A stretch of 64,000 nt of DNA from Rheinheimera baltica DSM 14885 (GCF_000425345.1 NZ_AUDG01000013.1:1-64000); one strand, 5' to 3'. Shown: positions 9,888 through 19,914, counted from the first letter of the stretch. The notes: generated by a model from the letters alone, not told the origin. Program-made: numbers and translations.

Positions 9888-11008
9888 TTATCAGTACTCC
9901 TTCCGCCGTACTCCTCTACTATTCTATTGTAATCCATAAAATATTTTGCATCAGTATCTATTATGCTTTCCTCTCCCAAGGGGTAATCTCTTTCCTTCAG
10001 AGGAAATTTTATTTCGTCGATTACATTAGGATGGAAAGATTCTTCATCTTCAGTATCTTCAACAATTATTATATGTACAGATATTTCTTTTATTTGGGCG
10101 TCACCATGCAGGAATCTATTGCAGTACCGTCGTTCAAGTTCTAGCTTTTTTAATCTGCTAATAATTACATCGGGAAGGTTAACTTTATCTTCAACTTCTA
10201 CTCCAGCCACCTCTTTATATATTTTATAAAAAACAAGCAGGTCTGATTTCCTGACCTCCAGCCTTATATATAATATTTTGCCCTCAACATGATTACTAAC
10301 TATGGATTGCGCATACTTATGAAATACTAAATTATGCTCTGGGATTCCACTCTCTACCAAAATACCTATTCGTTGTCTATTTTCACAGATTTCATCTGCA
10401 AATCTCGTAATAGCTGCAATTTTCTTGGATCTAATTCCACCGATAGAACCAACCGAATTAATTGTATCCGGAAGACTTCCTATCGTATCCTTACTGCCGT
10501 TGCTTGTAGTCCCCCCATGGGCACCACCGATAAAGCAGACTTGTCGATTTTCTACGGAATCATCTATTAGATGAGGAATTTTATAGTCAATAATTACTTT
10601 AGATATTAGCTTTTCATGATCATCTCTACCGTAAATATTTCCAACATCATGAAACCTAATACTAAGTAAGAGTAGATATATTTCATATGCATTCAATATC
10701 CACTTTCCTGACCTCACCAAATCAGCTACATTTCTAACATCATCGCTAGTTTTCAGTCCAAGCATAATACCTGCGAATCTGATAACTAAGTCAAAATGCT
10801 CTTCGCTATGGTCAGTATACAATCCCGATCTTTTTGAATTAGCAGCAAGCCCAGCGTTAACATTTTTATACACCTTTTGCTTTAGGCTGTTCGTAATTTC
10901 GTTGTACCTAGTAAAATAGCAGACGTCTCTTGGGAAGAGGTCGTGCTCATCAGAAACGGACTCAAGTAACTTCTCAAGTAACAATCTATTATTTAATTTT
11001 GACGTCAT
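9884..11008 (-). CDS. HD-domain hydrolase, element B cargo
   Basis: The protein is 374 residues. A full set of HD metal ligands can be read: H67 and H71 (TDHSEEH), H120-D121 (RFHDVGN), H131, H164 (GGAHGG) and D205 (RFADEI). It is therefore probably an active metal-dependent phosphohydrolase, possibly on nucleotides as in dNTPase or cyclic-nucleotide enzymes. The actual substrate cannot be told. The C-terminal third (from about residue 230) is not recognisable. It follows the methyltransferase by 3 bp and overlaps the ATPase gene by 4 bp, so all three are translated together. HD proteins of this kind occur in nucleotide-depleting or signalling defence modules, which is the basis for the cassette interpretation. 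Confidence 0.78.
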   Translation of the reverse strand: MTSKLNNRLLLEKLLESVSDEHDLFPRDVCYFTRYNEITNSLKQKVYKNVNAGLAANSKRSGLYTDHSEEHFDLVIRFAGIMLGLKTSDDVRNVADLVRSGKWILNAYEIYLLLLSIRFHDVGNIYGRDDHEKLISKVIIDYKIPHLIDDSVENRQVCFIGGAHGGTTSNGSKDTIGSLPDTINSVGSIGGIRSKKIAAITRFADEICENRQRIGILVESGIPEHNLVFHKYAQSIVSNHVEGKILYIRLEVRKSDLLVFYKIYKEVAGVEVEDKVNLPDVIISRLKKLELERRYCNRFLHGDAQIKEISVHIIIVEDTEDEESFHPNVIDEIKFPLKERDYPLGEESIIDTDAKYFMDYNRIVEEYGGRSTDK

Positions 11009-11011
11009 TAT

Positions 11012-12061
11012 TTAATCTAGTATTTGTTTGAAAATTGCTTCAGCAAGAAATGGCGGAACGGCATTTCCCACTTGCTGTTGTTGGAAACCTATAGAGCCTT
11101 CGAATACAAACGCGTCTGGAAATGATTGCAGCCTCGCTGCTTCTCTTACGGATAATCCTCGGTCTTGTGTTGGATGTATTAGCATATTCTTTCTGAAGTT
11201 ACCTATCACAACTGAAGGACTGTCAGCACAGAGCCTACGGTAAATTCCTGTATGGCATCTACTTCTATCCTTGTAATTCGACATTAGAGCTTCAGGAATA
11301 TTTTCCCAATTACCGCCTTGAGGTATGTGTTTATAACGCTCAACAACAAAAGGAGCATTTCTGGTCACTACGTTATTGCGGCATCCAACAAGATCGCCTC
11401 GCATCCGCTTCACATATTCGTTAACTGTATTGTTACCGTATTCTAAATAACACGTTGCATGACCATTTTCAAGTTTAGGTAAATCTATCAGTGCTTCGCC
11501 CACTGTTACTTTTTGAGTTAATGGAGGCTCAGGAAAGTCGAATTTTTGTTTATGCAGGCTTGCTACAATGAAAAATCTGTCGCGACGTTGCGGAACACCA
11601 TAATCTTCAGCATTTAAGACGTCGGCTGCACAGTCATACCCCAGTTTCGTTAGCTCCGAAATCATACCCTCGGCAAAAATACCACCCTCAGTTTCCAGAA
11701 TACCTTTCACATTTTCAAATACAACCCAGTCAGGCATGTACATCTTGACTACACGAAGGAACTCCAGAAACAGCCAGTTAGTTTGATTTTCTGATGAACG
11801 GGTTTTTTGATTGGAAGTAGAGAAACCCTGACATGGTGGACCACCGAATAGCACAACTTGCTGATCACGTTTTTTGGCAATCGCAATCTTCTCGAATTTT
11901 CTAATATCGTCGGCAAATACTCCAAGCTTGGGCTGATGGTTACGCAGATATGTTGCAGCAGCATATTTGTCTGCCTCTACAACAATCTGCACATCAATGC
12001 CAGCTTGCCTGGCACCCAGAGACATTCCCCCAGCTCCCGCAAATAAATCAATTCCAATCAT
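11012..12061 (-). CDS. dcm: DNA (cytosine-5) methyltransferase, element B cargo
   Basis: The protein is 349 residues and has every core motif of C5 methylases. Motif I is DLFAGAGGMSLG, motif IV GGPPCQGFS with the catalytic cysteine, motif VI FENVKG, motif VIII QRRDRFF, motif IX REAARLQSFPDAF and motif X QVGNAVPP. The target recognition domain lies between motifs VIII and IX (about residues 190-290), so the methylated sequence cannot be predicted. It is the first gene of the four-gene minus-strand cargo operon, 130 bp after tnsE. No restriction endonuclease is evident, so it may mark self DNA for the HD/ATPase module. Confidence 0.93.
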   Translation of the reverse strand: MIGIDLFAGAGGMSLGARQAGIDVQIVVEADKYAAATYLRNHQPKLGVFADDIRKFEKIAIAKKRDQQVVLFGGPPCQGFSTSNQKTRSSENQTNWLFLEFLRVVKMYMPDWVVFENVKGILETEGGIFAEGMISELTKLGYDCAADVLNAEDYGVPQRRDRFFIVASLHKQKFDFPEPPLTQKVTVGEALIDLPKLENGHATCYLEYGNNTVNEYVKRMRGDLVGCRNNVVTRNAPFVVERYKHIPQGGNWENIPEALMSNYKDRSRCHTGIYRRLCADSPSVVIGNFRKNMLIHPTQDRGLSVREAARLQSFPDAFVFEGSIGFQQQQVGNAVPPFLAEAIFKQILD

Positions 12062-12126
12062 GTGATTCGCGTTATTGTTTTTTGTACGCGCAGCGTAACG
12101 GTGTTGCGGGCTTAAGTCAATATTCG

Positions 12127-12153
12127 TTTATACGATTAGCATCTCATTGTCAA
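12127..12153 (-). promoter_or_regulatory. Candidate sigma70 promoter of the element B cargo operon
   Basis: On the minus strand a perfect TTGACA (12148-12153) is followed after 15 bases by TATAAA (12127-12132), about 66 bp before the methyltransferase ATG. The spacer is two bases short of ideal. It sits in the only non-coding gap (12062-12191) between tnsE and the cargo. Confidence 0.45.
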
Positions 12154-12191
12154 CAGATCATGCTTACTTGGATACCGTTCAGTCTGCTCTC

Positions 12192-13790
12192 TTATGCTAT
12201 GAGCCCCGCTTTTATTCTTTCAAACCAACTCGCTGCATAATCTTTGGCTGAAGCGTGTCTTACAGAACAGAGGTTAATAGTGTGGTCTTTGAAAACTGAA
12301 ACAGGCCACCTTAATGAGTTTTTGAGGAGCGATATCAGTATAGTCTTTATAAGTTCAGCCTCAATTAAATCGCCGGTTATGCTGAATACTCGTGTAGTTA
12401 ACCTCCTCTTGTTATCTGACGTATCGACCTCTAACAGATACTTCATTCGCCCCATATAAACGAACTTTGCAAGTAGATAACATCGCTCAGAACCATCTAC
12501 TTTTAGGTGCAAGTGGCAGCGTTTAACCGCTGGTAGCGGTTTGATAACCAGGCTTTGCAACCGTAATTCAGGATCATCTGCTAGTTGCCGTATCAACTCG
12601 ACAAACACTGTAAAACGGTCTTTAAATTTTTCGGTTTCGTCATGTGTATCTTCTAATACTGCAAAGTCACCGCCCCGGCCATCTCCTTCGATTACATCGT
12701 CTTTAGTGCCCAGCACTGCTTTCTCATCTCCAGACGCCGATTCATCACCCGGCTTTGGCTTAGAAATTGGCTTTTTGCCATTGTATTCAATTTGAGTGAT
12801 GATCAAGTCGCTGTAGCTTAAACCGTCGGTTGACAGTTCAATTAAAGCTCGCTCTTTTTGCTGTGATGGCTCTCGCTCAGTATCTATCTCCAATTGTTCG
12901 GCTGCTGAGTTATTACCATTCCCCTGATGTGTTTTACCAGATCCAACCGATTGCTTTAAATCAGGATGGCTAAATCTCACTGCTTTGAGCATGTTATGTG
13001 GCAGCTCTTTTAATGTATTTACCTCCCAGACAAGAAGATCGTTATGCTCACTGTCGAAAGCTCCCTGGGCCTGAATTTCTAATCCCGAAAGCGCCTTAGG
13101 AGGAATAAAGTTAAATATCCAGCGGCAGTATCCGTTGGTGATGGTTTGTTCAGTGTTCAAGCACTGCCATATTGACTCAAAAGACGCTTTTATTTCCTTG
13201 TTAAGCAACAACCAGGATAAAAACTGTCGGTATGCCGGAATGCGTAAATACGCTACCGGAATGCCACTACCTGCAGGGCAAAAAATATGGAATCCTTCTC
13301 CGGGTTCACCCTCGGTTACATGAAACATCATATCCAAACCATTCGGTTGATACGCAGCCCTAATAATGAAGCCAGCATGGAAGAATAGCTTCCTGGCTAA
13401 TTCAAATTTCGGCAACCACACCGTCATGCCGCCAGCGGTAAACACAAAGCACCGTTGGTTGGCTATTTCAGAGTAAGATAACCATCGTTTAGCCAAACGA
13501 GGGCAGTCGCCCAGCTTGGCATCTTGCCAAGACTCAATTGGAGGTAGGCTTAGGGTTCGCCGAAATCCGCCTGATTTGTATAACGCATCTTTGTCTTGTG
13601 TAAATGTTCTGCCTAAAGCCATTATGCAAAGCGCTTCAAGATCAAAATTTTCTTTGTGCTCCTGACCATTTTCCAGAGTAAAAAAACTGGCAAAGCGCCA
13701 GAAATCATCCGGTCGATCTTTTCTGAACTGATTTCCAAGGGCAGCTAATTTTGCGTTAACAGGGATTTTTTTGAATGTTTTCTTCTGCAT
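12192..13790 (-). CDS. tnsE: TnsE target-site selector, element B
   Basis: The protein is 532 residues (Tn7 TnsE 538). TnsE steers transposition to lagging-strand replication DNA and conjugal plasmids through the sliding clamp. The N-terminal LPKFELARKLFFHAG and the C-terminal LPAVKRCHLHLKVDGSERC and YLLEVDTSD segments are shared with the element A copy. The middle (about residues 270-380) is charged, low in complexity and not alignable. It overlaps the tnsD stop by 1 bp. The gene looks intact, so B should have both targeting pathways. Confidence 0.9.
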   Translation of the reverse strand: MQKKTFKKIPVNAKLAALGNQFRKDRPDDFWRFASFFTLENGQEHKENFDLEALCIMALGRTFTQDKDALYKSGGFRRTLSLPPIESWQDAKLGDCPRLAKRWLSYSEIANQRCFVFTAGGMTVWLPKFELARKLFFHAGFIIRAAYQPNGLDMMFHVTEGEPGEGFHIFCPAGSGIPVAYLRIPAYRQFLSWLLLNKEIKASFESIWQCLNTEQTITNGYCRWIFNFIPPKALSGLEIQAQGAFDSEHNDLLVWEVNTLKELPHNMLKAVRFSHPDLKQSVGSGKTHQGNGNNSAAEQLEIDTEREPSQQKERALIELSTDGLSYSDLIITQIEYNGKKPISKPKPGDESASGDEKAVLGTKDDVIEGDGRGGDFAVLEDTHDETEKFKDRFTVFVELIRQLADDPELRLQSLVIKPLPAVKRCHLHLKVDGSERCYLLAKFVYMGRMKYLLEVDTSDNKRRLTTRVFSITGDLIEAELIKTILISLLKNSLRWPVSVFKDHTINLCSVRHASAKDYAASWFERIKAGLIA

Positions 13791-15307
13791 TAATTTAAAT
13801 CGGTCCTGGTAGCAACTTCATTTAATACTGCGATTGCTAATGGCCTTGTGCGCCCATTAGCAAGACCACAGCTACGCTCTAATTCCCAGCGCCTTTGCAT
13901 TTGATGTCGCAGCTTATTAATTACTATCTGCGCGGTGGTACGGCGAATTTGGTACTCATCTACGTTCTCGCTATAACGCCGCAGAAACTCCTGGCAAAGC
14001 GGTAATTGAGCCAGTTGTTTTTCAATAGTAGAGCTGCGAGGTAACTGCTTAAGCAACCAGTTGCGACTTTGCCTGGGGGTGCTCAAATCCTGGTCACGCT
14101 GCGCCAGTTGCAGATACAGCAACCTCAAGCACTGTATATCCCGGCTACGCCAGTTGATATTGCTATGATTGCCCTGCTTAATATGGAACTGCTTATTGGT
14201 TGCCAGTAACCAATCCCGGTCGTTTCTGTATAACCGAGCATATAGCGCCTTGTCACATTGCGTCCTTGCCTGCTTAGCGCTATGACCAGCATCTAATAGT
14301 TTCAACCACTGTCTTCTATCATTACTCTCAATAACATTACTCGCTCTGACGGGTTTAGAAAAAGCCCTAGCCAGTGGGAATGACTGAACTTCAGATAAAA
14401 TTTCCCTTATAGATACTTTAGGTCGGAAAACCTGCCATACCAAAATGTGTTGCAGGTAACTAAAAGACTTCCGATGTTTGCGAAACATGGCTAATAACCA
14501 GGAGCTTGGGCCGACCGGTAACAGGTTCAGGGACACTAAAAATGAATTTGGCCAGTAGCTTCTGAACTTGCTGTGAAGCTCAGTACCTGACACCTGCATG
14601 CCATTTTGCATTCCGGCTGCAGCAGCCAGCTCTCGATAGAACAACGTCCATTGGTGATATGTAGGGCTCTGGGTTTCGGTTATGGCCAACAACTCAATAA
14701 TGCTGGAAGAAAGTTGTGCCAGCTTAGAACTGTGATTCGTGTTTACAGCGAAAACTTCACAATACTGAGGACATGCCGCCAAATATTCGTGCCGATGGAT
14801 AGATCTCAGAGGCAGCTTAGAATCACAAAGCTCGCAATCGTGGATATGACATACCTTATAACCGGGCACCAACCAGCGCCGTAACCATGCAAACTCGCCA
14901 TACTCTTGCTGCAGCTCATTCATACACAAAGGACAATATCGGAAAAACGCTGGTAACTTTACCGTACCAGCGCTCATACCTATCTCCACATACACAGCAG
15001 AACCGTCACTATTGACCAGCAAGTCAGTCAGGTGTTGCTTACGGCTTTCGGGAATAAAAGGGGCATACAGCGGGAACAGGGTTCTTTGGTAAAGAAGTTG
15101 TTTGGCGTTTAACTGCTGTACATGCTGGAGACTGTTACACAACAACTGCAGTTGAGCGGGTAAGTCGGGTACAGCAATGACTGTACGTTTTTGGTAGAGC
15201 AGATCCAGCAAATGCTTTGGGCTATCTATCCCCATATGTACCTTACATCTGGCGAGCATGCTGTACAACAGCTCGTCCGGATAAGGCTTGGTGAAGTAAG
15301 CCAGCAT
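13790..15307 (-). CDS. tnsD: TnsD target-site selector (TniQ family), element B
   Basis: The protein is 505 residues. The CCCH zinc finger is intact at C125, C128, C153 and H156, one residue later than in Tn7 because of one extra N-terminal residue. The PLYAPF motif and the C-terminal SYLQH and RSSTIEK segments are shared with the other copies. TnsD recognises the glmS 3' end and brings TnsC to attTn7. It starts 2 bp after tnsC and its stop overlaps the tnsE start. Confidence 0.95.
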   Translation of the reverse strand: MLAYFTKPYPDELLYSMLARCKVHMGIDSPKHLLDLLYQKRTVIAVPDLPAQLQLLCNSLQHVQQLNAKQLLYQRTLFPLYAPFIPESRKQHLTDLLVNSDGSAVYVEIGMSAGTVKLPAFFRYCPLCMNELQQEYGEFAWLRRWLVPGYKVCHIHDCELCDSKLPLRSIHRHEYLAACPQYCEVFAVNTNHSSKLAQLSSSIIELLAITETQSPTYHQWTLFYRELAAAAGMQNGMQVSGTELHSKFRSYWPNSFLVSLNLLPVGPSSWLLAMFRKHRKSFSYLQHILVWQVFRPKVSIREILSEVQSFPLARAFSKPVRASNVIESNDRRQWLKLLDAGHSAKQARTQCDKALYARLYRNDRDWLLATNKQFHIKQGNHSNINWRSRDIQCLRLLYLQLAQRDQDLSTPRQSRNWLLKQLPRSSTIEKQLAQLPLCQEFLRRYSENVDEYQIRRTTAQIVINKLRHQMQRRWELERSCGLANGRTRPLAIAVLNEVATRTDLN

Positions 15308-15309
15308 AG

Positions 15310-16920
15310 TTAACCCATCCTGTTACTAACTGATTTCAAGTCATATATTAGTCCCTGCTTCTTAAATAACTGATATACATTGTTCTTATCACTACTGGCG
15401 TACAAATAACGTAAATCATTGGTTGGTAATTCCAGCCATTGAGTTCTTTTTATCCGGTTTATTTTCGGGGGCTCAGCCGTCACATCCGCCGTATACTCGG
15501 TAACTTTGTGCATCAGTGCCGCCACGGATAGTTCCGGATGTCGGCTAATTACCCTATCAACCAAAGGAATAGCGATGTCTTCCGGAATATCCATTTGTGA
15601 CAGCAAGGCGAGCAGTTTTTTACTTTTATCGGTTGAAATCTCTGGCCGGTCTACATACGTATCTGCCTGTTCCAGTGACGATACCATTGATAACATTCTG
15701 GCTTCTATTTCAGGCATCAGCAGATCATCGTACTGTTCCAGTAATCCCGGGTTGTTGCTGCGTAAAGCCGCCAGCATCGGATGAACCGGTTTGAATTCAT
15801 CATGATAAACCTGCTTAAGCAGCTCTGATGTGATGCGCTCCATGCCGGTGACTATAGCCCTGACCTGAGCCAGCACATAAAGCTTGACCACTATATCCAT
15901 TACACCCTGAGTCAGGTCGTACATTGTACCCACTAGCTCATCATTTATCGGTTCAGCACTTCGTAACCACTGATACTGCCAAAGCAGTTTTAGTAACTGA
16001 CGCCACTGATGGTCATTCGGCAGTCTGTCCCACAGCAAACTGCCAAATCCGGTTATACGACGCGCAGCGCGGAATGTTCGCTGAAAGAATTTTCGCGCAC
16101 GGTGGGTACCCACCTGAATCACTGGCACACCGATGGTGTTCACTAAAGACACAAAAAAGTTGTGCATTTTCTCTGCACCACCGGATTTCGCTTCATTCAG
16201 GTTTTGCACTTCATCGATTATCAATACGCCCAGAGCATGCAGATTGGCGATCTGGCACATGCTGGCCATCAAACGCTTGGTTCCCAGCTTTTTCCGGCCA
16301 TGTGAGGTGCTGTACTGAGTGTGTAGCACCCGGTCCACCTCATTAAAAAAGCTCAGACAAAGCTCATCCAAATCACCATCGACTGGGCATTCTATTTTCA
16401 GGTAAGTTAGTTGAGTGATGTTGTGTTCTGGGTGAAAAATCGCTTGTTCATAAACCGAAAAAATTCGATTGATTGTGACAGACTTGCCACAGCCGGAGCA
16501 GCCAAATAGTGACAAGCTGTTTGCGCTCGACCTTGCCTGGTCAAATACGAAAGCATCAAGATCTTCTTCCTGAATCCGCTTAAAACCATTTTGCAGATGA
16601 AGGTGATATGAGCCCTGATCAGGATTACGTCCCAGATAGCCTTGCCTGAGGATTAGCGATATTTTTTGCTCTAATTCCAGATGGTGGCTTAACGGTTGAA
16701 AAAACCGATTCAGCAACCTGGCAATAGCATGCACTCTCAGTCGACCATCCAAATTACGTTCGGCACTGTCATACAAGGGTTTTAACCTAAGCTTGGTAAT
16801 AACCTGCTTGGTATCATAAATTGGAGGCAGAGAAGCGATCAACGGATTATCCCGATATTCAGGTAATCCTGGGTCAATATAAACAGCATGTGGAATCCGA
16901 CCTTGCGTAACGTCAGTCAT
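15310..16920 (-). CDS. tnsC: TnsC AAA+ transposition regulator, element B
   Basis: The protein is 536 residues from the start chosen here. ATG at 16918-16920 has GGAGAGG upstream and gives an N-terminus that aligns with the other TnsC copies (IDPGLPEYRDNPLIASLPP). A start at 16938 would add six residues. Walker A is GCSGCGKSV, with a cysteine in place of the usual serine or glycine, and Walker B is VLIIDEVQNL. It couples TnsD or TnsE to TnsAB. It overlaps tnsB by 8 bp. Confidence 0.94.
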   Translation of the reverse strand: MTDVTQGRIPHAVYIDPGLPEYRDNPLIASLPPIYDTKQVITKLRLKPLYDSAERNLDGRLRVHAIARLLNRFFQPLSHHLELEQKISLILRQGYLGRNPDQGSYHLHLQNGFKRIQEEDLDAFVFDQARSSANSLSLFGCSGCGKSVTINRIFSVYEQAIFHPEHNITQLTYLKIECPVDGDLDELCLSFFNEVDRVLHTQYSTSHGRKKLGTKRLMASMCQIANLHALGVLIIDEVQNLNEAKSGGAEKMHNFFVSLVNTIGVPVIQVGTHRARKFFQRTFRAARRITGFGSLLWDRLPNDHQWRQLLKLLWQYQWLRSAEPINDELVGTMYDLTQGVMDIVVKLYVLAQVRAIVTGMERITSELLKQVYHDEFKPVHPMLAALRSNNPGLLEQYDDLLMPEIEARMLSMVSSLEQADTYVDRPEISTDKSKKLLALLSQMDIPEDIAIPLVDRVISRHPELSVAALMHKVTEYTADVTAEPPKINRIKRTQWLELPTNDLRYLYASSDKNNVYQLFKKQGLIYDLKSVSNRMG

Positions 16921-19003
16921 TGTCGGCATCCTCTCCAAAAATTAAGTCAGTCATATCAGGGAAGCTATAGTTTTCAGGTTTGTTACCACGGATAGGCACA
17001 ACAGTTGCTGGCGTACTCATTTCCGTTCGTTCCGGTCTGAAAGCTGTCACCTCACGCTCTACTGATTTCTCCAACTGCTTGTTTTGCCTGATATGCTGCC
17101 CCAGTTTTTTAACTCCTGGTCGCTTAATTTCAGTCCGTTTTTCATCGGCTTCAGCAACGATGCTTTCAATCTGCTGAATCAATTTCCCTTTGGCTACCGC
17201 AGTTGTCATCCGCACCTTGGCATCGGTTTTTCGCTCTTCTTTGGTGATAAGCCAGACATCCCAAAATGACAAACCACGAAAACGTCTGCTCCGATCCGCC
17301 AGGTCACAAACCCAGTATTCACTTAAATCGGAACACGGCCTGATGTAGATATGATCTGCGGTTCTTGGATCGTAGGCGACCAATACCTTGCCTGGCCTTT
17401 TGGTTCCAGAACGATGTAACCAGCCGGCTTTAATCAACTCAGGGCAAGTGTAGAAACAGTTGAACAAATTGACGCCAAGCTCTGAAACTGTCGCCTCAAA
17501 GTGCGGCATCAGGTTAATCTGAACCAACTGCTCTGGCGCAGTGCGAAGCCTGCCAGTCAGATTCGACACCCCCCAGCGCCACAATTCGATGGGAATTAAG
17601 GGTAAGTCAGTCGGCATATTCTCAGTACGGTCATACCCTTCCATACCTTTAGCATTATTGTGGTAAAGCACGCAGGCTAAAATCATTCTGGTGAATTCTG
17701 CCAAGTTCAGCGTTGCGTCCTGGCGATAATCATAGCCACCACGTTTCGTACTCATCACCGCTTCAACAACGCCTGGAGTATAGGGTTTAAATTCGTCTTG
17801 AACTGTTCGAAAGGCTCGTTCGACAATACCTTTAGCATCGCCACGGCGGGCGGTAGCATTTTCAATACGAACACCAAAAGCTTCGGCAAACTTTTCAACC
17901 TTGGTACCGTTTATTTCCCCTTTATCTGCCAGAATAACGGCTGGTAAGCCTTTGGTTGGCCAATCATCTTCTGAAATCTCAATACCAAACCGCTGGCAGT
18001 ACGCAACTTTGTCCTCAACTATATGAGCAAGCGCGATCATCGCACTAACCCATGAAGGCCCTTCAAAGCCAATATAGAGGCCAACAACCATCCGGCTGAA
18101 TACATCCTGCACTATGTAGATCACTGGCCTGCCAACAATCCGGCTGCGGTCATGCTCAGACAGCAGATAAACATCAGCAATTGTGGCATCAATCTGGTAC
18201 CTGTGGCCTGGGCCAAAGGTTTCTGCTGCTGAGGTGCTTTTCAGCGGCCGAATGTCTTTGGCAAATTTGACCGCTGAATGCTGTTTTTCAACAACCAGAG
18301 TTTTGGCATAGCGGCTTTGGTAGAAGTAGCGAAACTGTTCAGGTGTTGGCAGTTCTTCAGGTTGGAGCTCGGGCATCAGTGCACCGATCAGATTCAATGC
18401 ACCGGCATAGGCCTGACTTACAGCCGTATTCTTTTCGATAAGTAGTTTGCTGGTGATTACCTGATGAAATACTCTCTCGATCACTGATGTAATGTTAGTA
18501 CCCACACCTGGCCGCACAGTCCTTGGTCTGCCCAGCTTTGCTTTTCCAGACTGCCGTGGTTTGCCTTTTGCGCCTGAGTTTACATAATCTGGCAACAACG
18601 CATTTTTACACATACCACGTTGCCAGTAGCGACGAATAAAACGGTTTATCGTCTGGTGGGTGGCACCACTTACAGCCATCATACGCTTAACAGCAGCGCC
18701 GCGCTCTCGAGGATAAAACAGGGCGGTATTTTCAATATCATCTTTAATAATGGACCACGCATGCTCGCGCTTTTGCCAGTCAGTTGAGCCTTCCTCGACG
18801 CTACGCGCAACCAAACTGAAGCAGGGATCGTCAACCCGGGTTATTTCCTGCTGAATTAATAACTGCTCTATACCAGTAACAGCAATCTGCTCTGGCCATG
18901 CAGTTTTCGAATACAGATCAATCCAGAATGAAAGCTCGCCATCCAGCCACAGCAGCCGGTAATACAACTCACCACGTTTAAAAACTTGATTAACCGGAAA
19001 CAT
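16913..19003 (-). CDS. tnsB: TnsB DDE transposase, element B
   Basis: The protein is 696 residues from ATG at 19001-19003. This start is preferred over one at 19057 because GGAGG lies 7 bases upstream and the N-terminus then matches the other TnsB proteins (MFPVNQVFKRGELYYRL). The DDE residues sit in YQIDATIAD, VILADKGE and KGIVER. It binds the B-type end repeats (GATGAAACT-like), which differ from those of A and C. It overlaps tnsA by 14 bp, as in the sister operons. Confidence 0.95.
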   Translation of the reverse strand: MFPVNQVFKRGELYYRLLWLDGELSFWIDLYSKTAWPEQIAVTGIEQLLIQQEITRVDDPCFSLVARSVEEGSTDWQKREHAWSIIKDDIENTALFYPRERGAAVKRMMAVSGATHQTINRFIRRYWQRGMCKNALLPDYVNSGAKGKPRQSGKAKLGRPRTVRPGVGTNITSVIERVFHQVITSKLLIEKNTAVSQAYAGALNLIGALMPELQPEELPTPEQFRYFYQSRYAKTLVVEKQHSAVKFAKDIRPLKSTSAAETFGPGHRYQIDATIADVYLLSEHDRSRIVGRPVIYIVQDVFSRMVVGLYIGFEGPSWVSAMIALAHIVEDKVAYCQRFGIEISEDDWPTKGLPAVILADKGEINGTKVEKFAEAFGVRIENATARRGDAKGIVERAFRTVQDEFKPYTPGVVEAVMSTKRGGYDYRQDATLNLAEFTRMILACVLYHNNAKGMEGYDRTENMPTDLPLIPIELWRWGVSNLTGRLRTAPEQLVQINLMPHFEATVSELGVNLFNCFYTCPELIKAGWLHRSGTKRPGKVLVAYDPRTADHIYIRPCSDLSEYWVCDLADRSRRFRGLSFWDVWLITKEERKTDAKVRMTTAVAKGKLIQQIESIVAEADEKRTEIKRPGVKKLGQHIRQNKQLEKSVEREVTAFRPERTEMSTPATVVPIRGNKPENYSFPDMTDLIFGEDADND

Positions 19004-19817
19004 AGTTGGCCTCCGTGATCTCCTTTTCAAAGGTAGTAGCGATGAGATTTGCTGCAATTAACTTTCGGTAGGGCAGATTAATATCAAACTGGAAATAACG
19101 TCTGGCCAGCAGATGACGCAACCAGAACAATGCCTGACCGGGTTCCTGGTTATAGGCAAGGTCTAACTGCTGAGCTATTTTGATGATGGAGTCGTTGGGT
19201 TGTTTACCAAACTGGGTTTGAAACAGCAGGAATTGGTGGTGCAACTCGTCTTCAGCAACCTTTTCGCTTTCTGCAGGATAAAGCCATTGAATATTCATCA
19301 CCACCTCTTTGCTGATTTCCTTCTCAGTGATGATAGCCCATGGAATCTGTTTATCGTCCCAGTAGCGTTTTTCCAGTTGCAGCCGTTCAATCACTTCAGG
19401 TTTGGATAAATCACTGCTGTATTTAGCCTGAAACGCCATCAAGGGTTGAGTTTGCCGGTCAAATGTGACCAAAAAGTCTGAGCTCAACACCTGAGGTGTG
19501 CCTTTAAAAACGGCATGACTAATACCGAGCTCATCAGCAAGGCGGGTAGTATCTTCAACACGCAGCGGAAACTGTTCACGGATATCCAACACCGAGTGTT
19601 GCCAGTCCAATGTCAGAAAAATAGCCAGTTCCAGATCAGAAAGCAGGTGATGCAACCGGCGACTCCGGTTGCCGAAAATGCGGTGAGACCGGCCAAGTGA
19701 TGACACATCCCAAGTTTGAATCCAAGGCTTATAGTTTCGACCTTCGCCCTGACCACGACCTTCTTTTATCCGTTTTTGGATTTGTTGGTCGGAAAGGCCT
19801 TTGTAACTTCCTGCCAT
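18990..19817 (-). CDS. tnsA: TnsA endonuclease subunit of the transposase, element B
   Basis: The protein is 275 residues with E63 (LSDLELA), D114 (SSDFLVT), Q130 and K132 (FQAKYS), the Tn7 TnsA active site. It makes the 5' cuts that make transposition non-replicative. It is the first gene of the operon. Upstream the ribosome binding site is weak, and a TnsB-like site lies 50 bp before the start. Unlike in Tn7 and element C, the right end is not adjacent: 2.6 kb of cargo separate tnsA from it. Confidence 0.96.
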   Translation of the reverse strand: MAGSYKGLSDQQIQKRIKEGRGQGEGRNYKPWIQTWDVSSLGRSHRIFGNRSRRLHHLLSDLELAIFLTLDWQHSVLDIREQFPLRVEDTTRLADELGISHAVFKGTPQVLSSDFLVTFDRQTQPLMAFQAKYSSDLSKPEVIERLQLEKRYWDDKQIPWAIITEKEISKEVVMNIQWLYPAESEKVAEDELHHQFLLFQTQFGKQPNDSIIKIAQQLDLAYNQEPGQALFWLRHLLARRYFQFDINLPYRKLIAANLIATTFEKEITEANYVSG

Positions 19818-19866
19818 CGCTAAGCCATCTAGACTGTTGATTTTTATAGATTAGTACAATAACATT

Positions 19867-19886
19867 GTTTAATAAATAGTTTCATG
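19867..19886 (-). promoter_or_regulatory. Candidate TnsB operator upstream of tnsA, element B
   Basis: Read on the minus strand, these 20 bases match the right-end repeat at 22410-22429 at 16 of 20 positions (ATGAAACTAT core). It sits 50 bp upstream of the tnsA ATG, in the opposite orientation to the right-end sites. Confidence 0.45.
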
Positions 19887-19914
19887 TTCTCTTGCATGGA
19901 TTAAGTGAAGTAAC

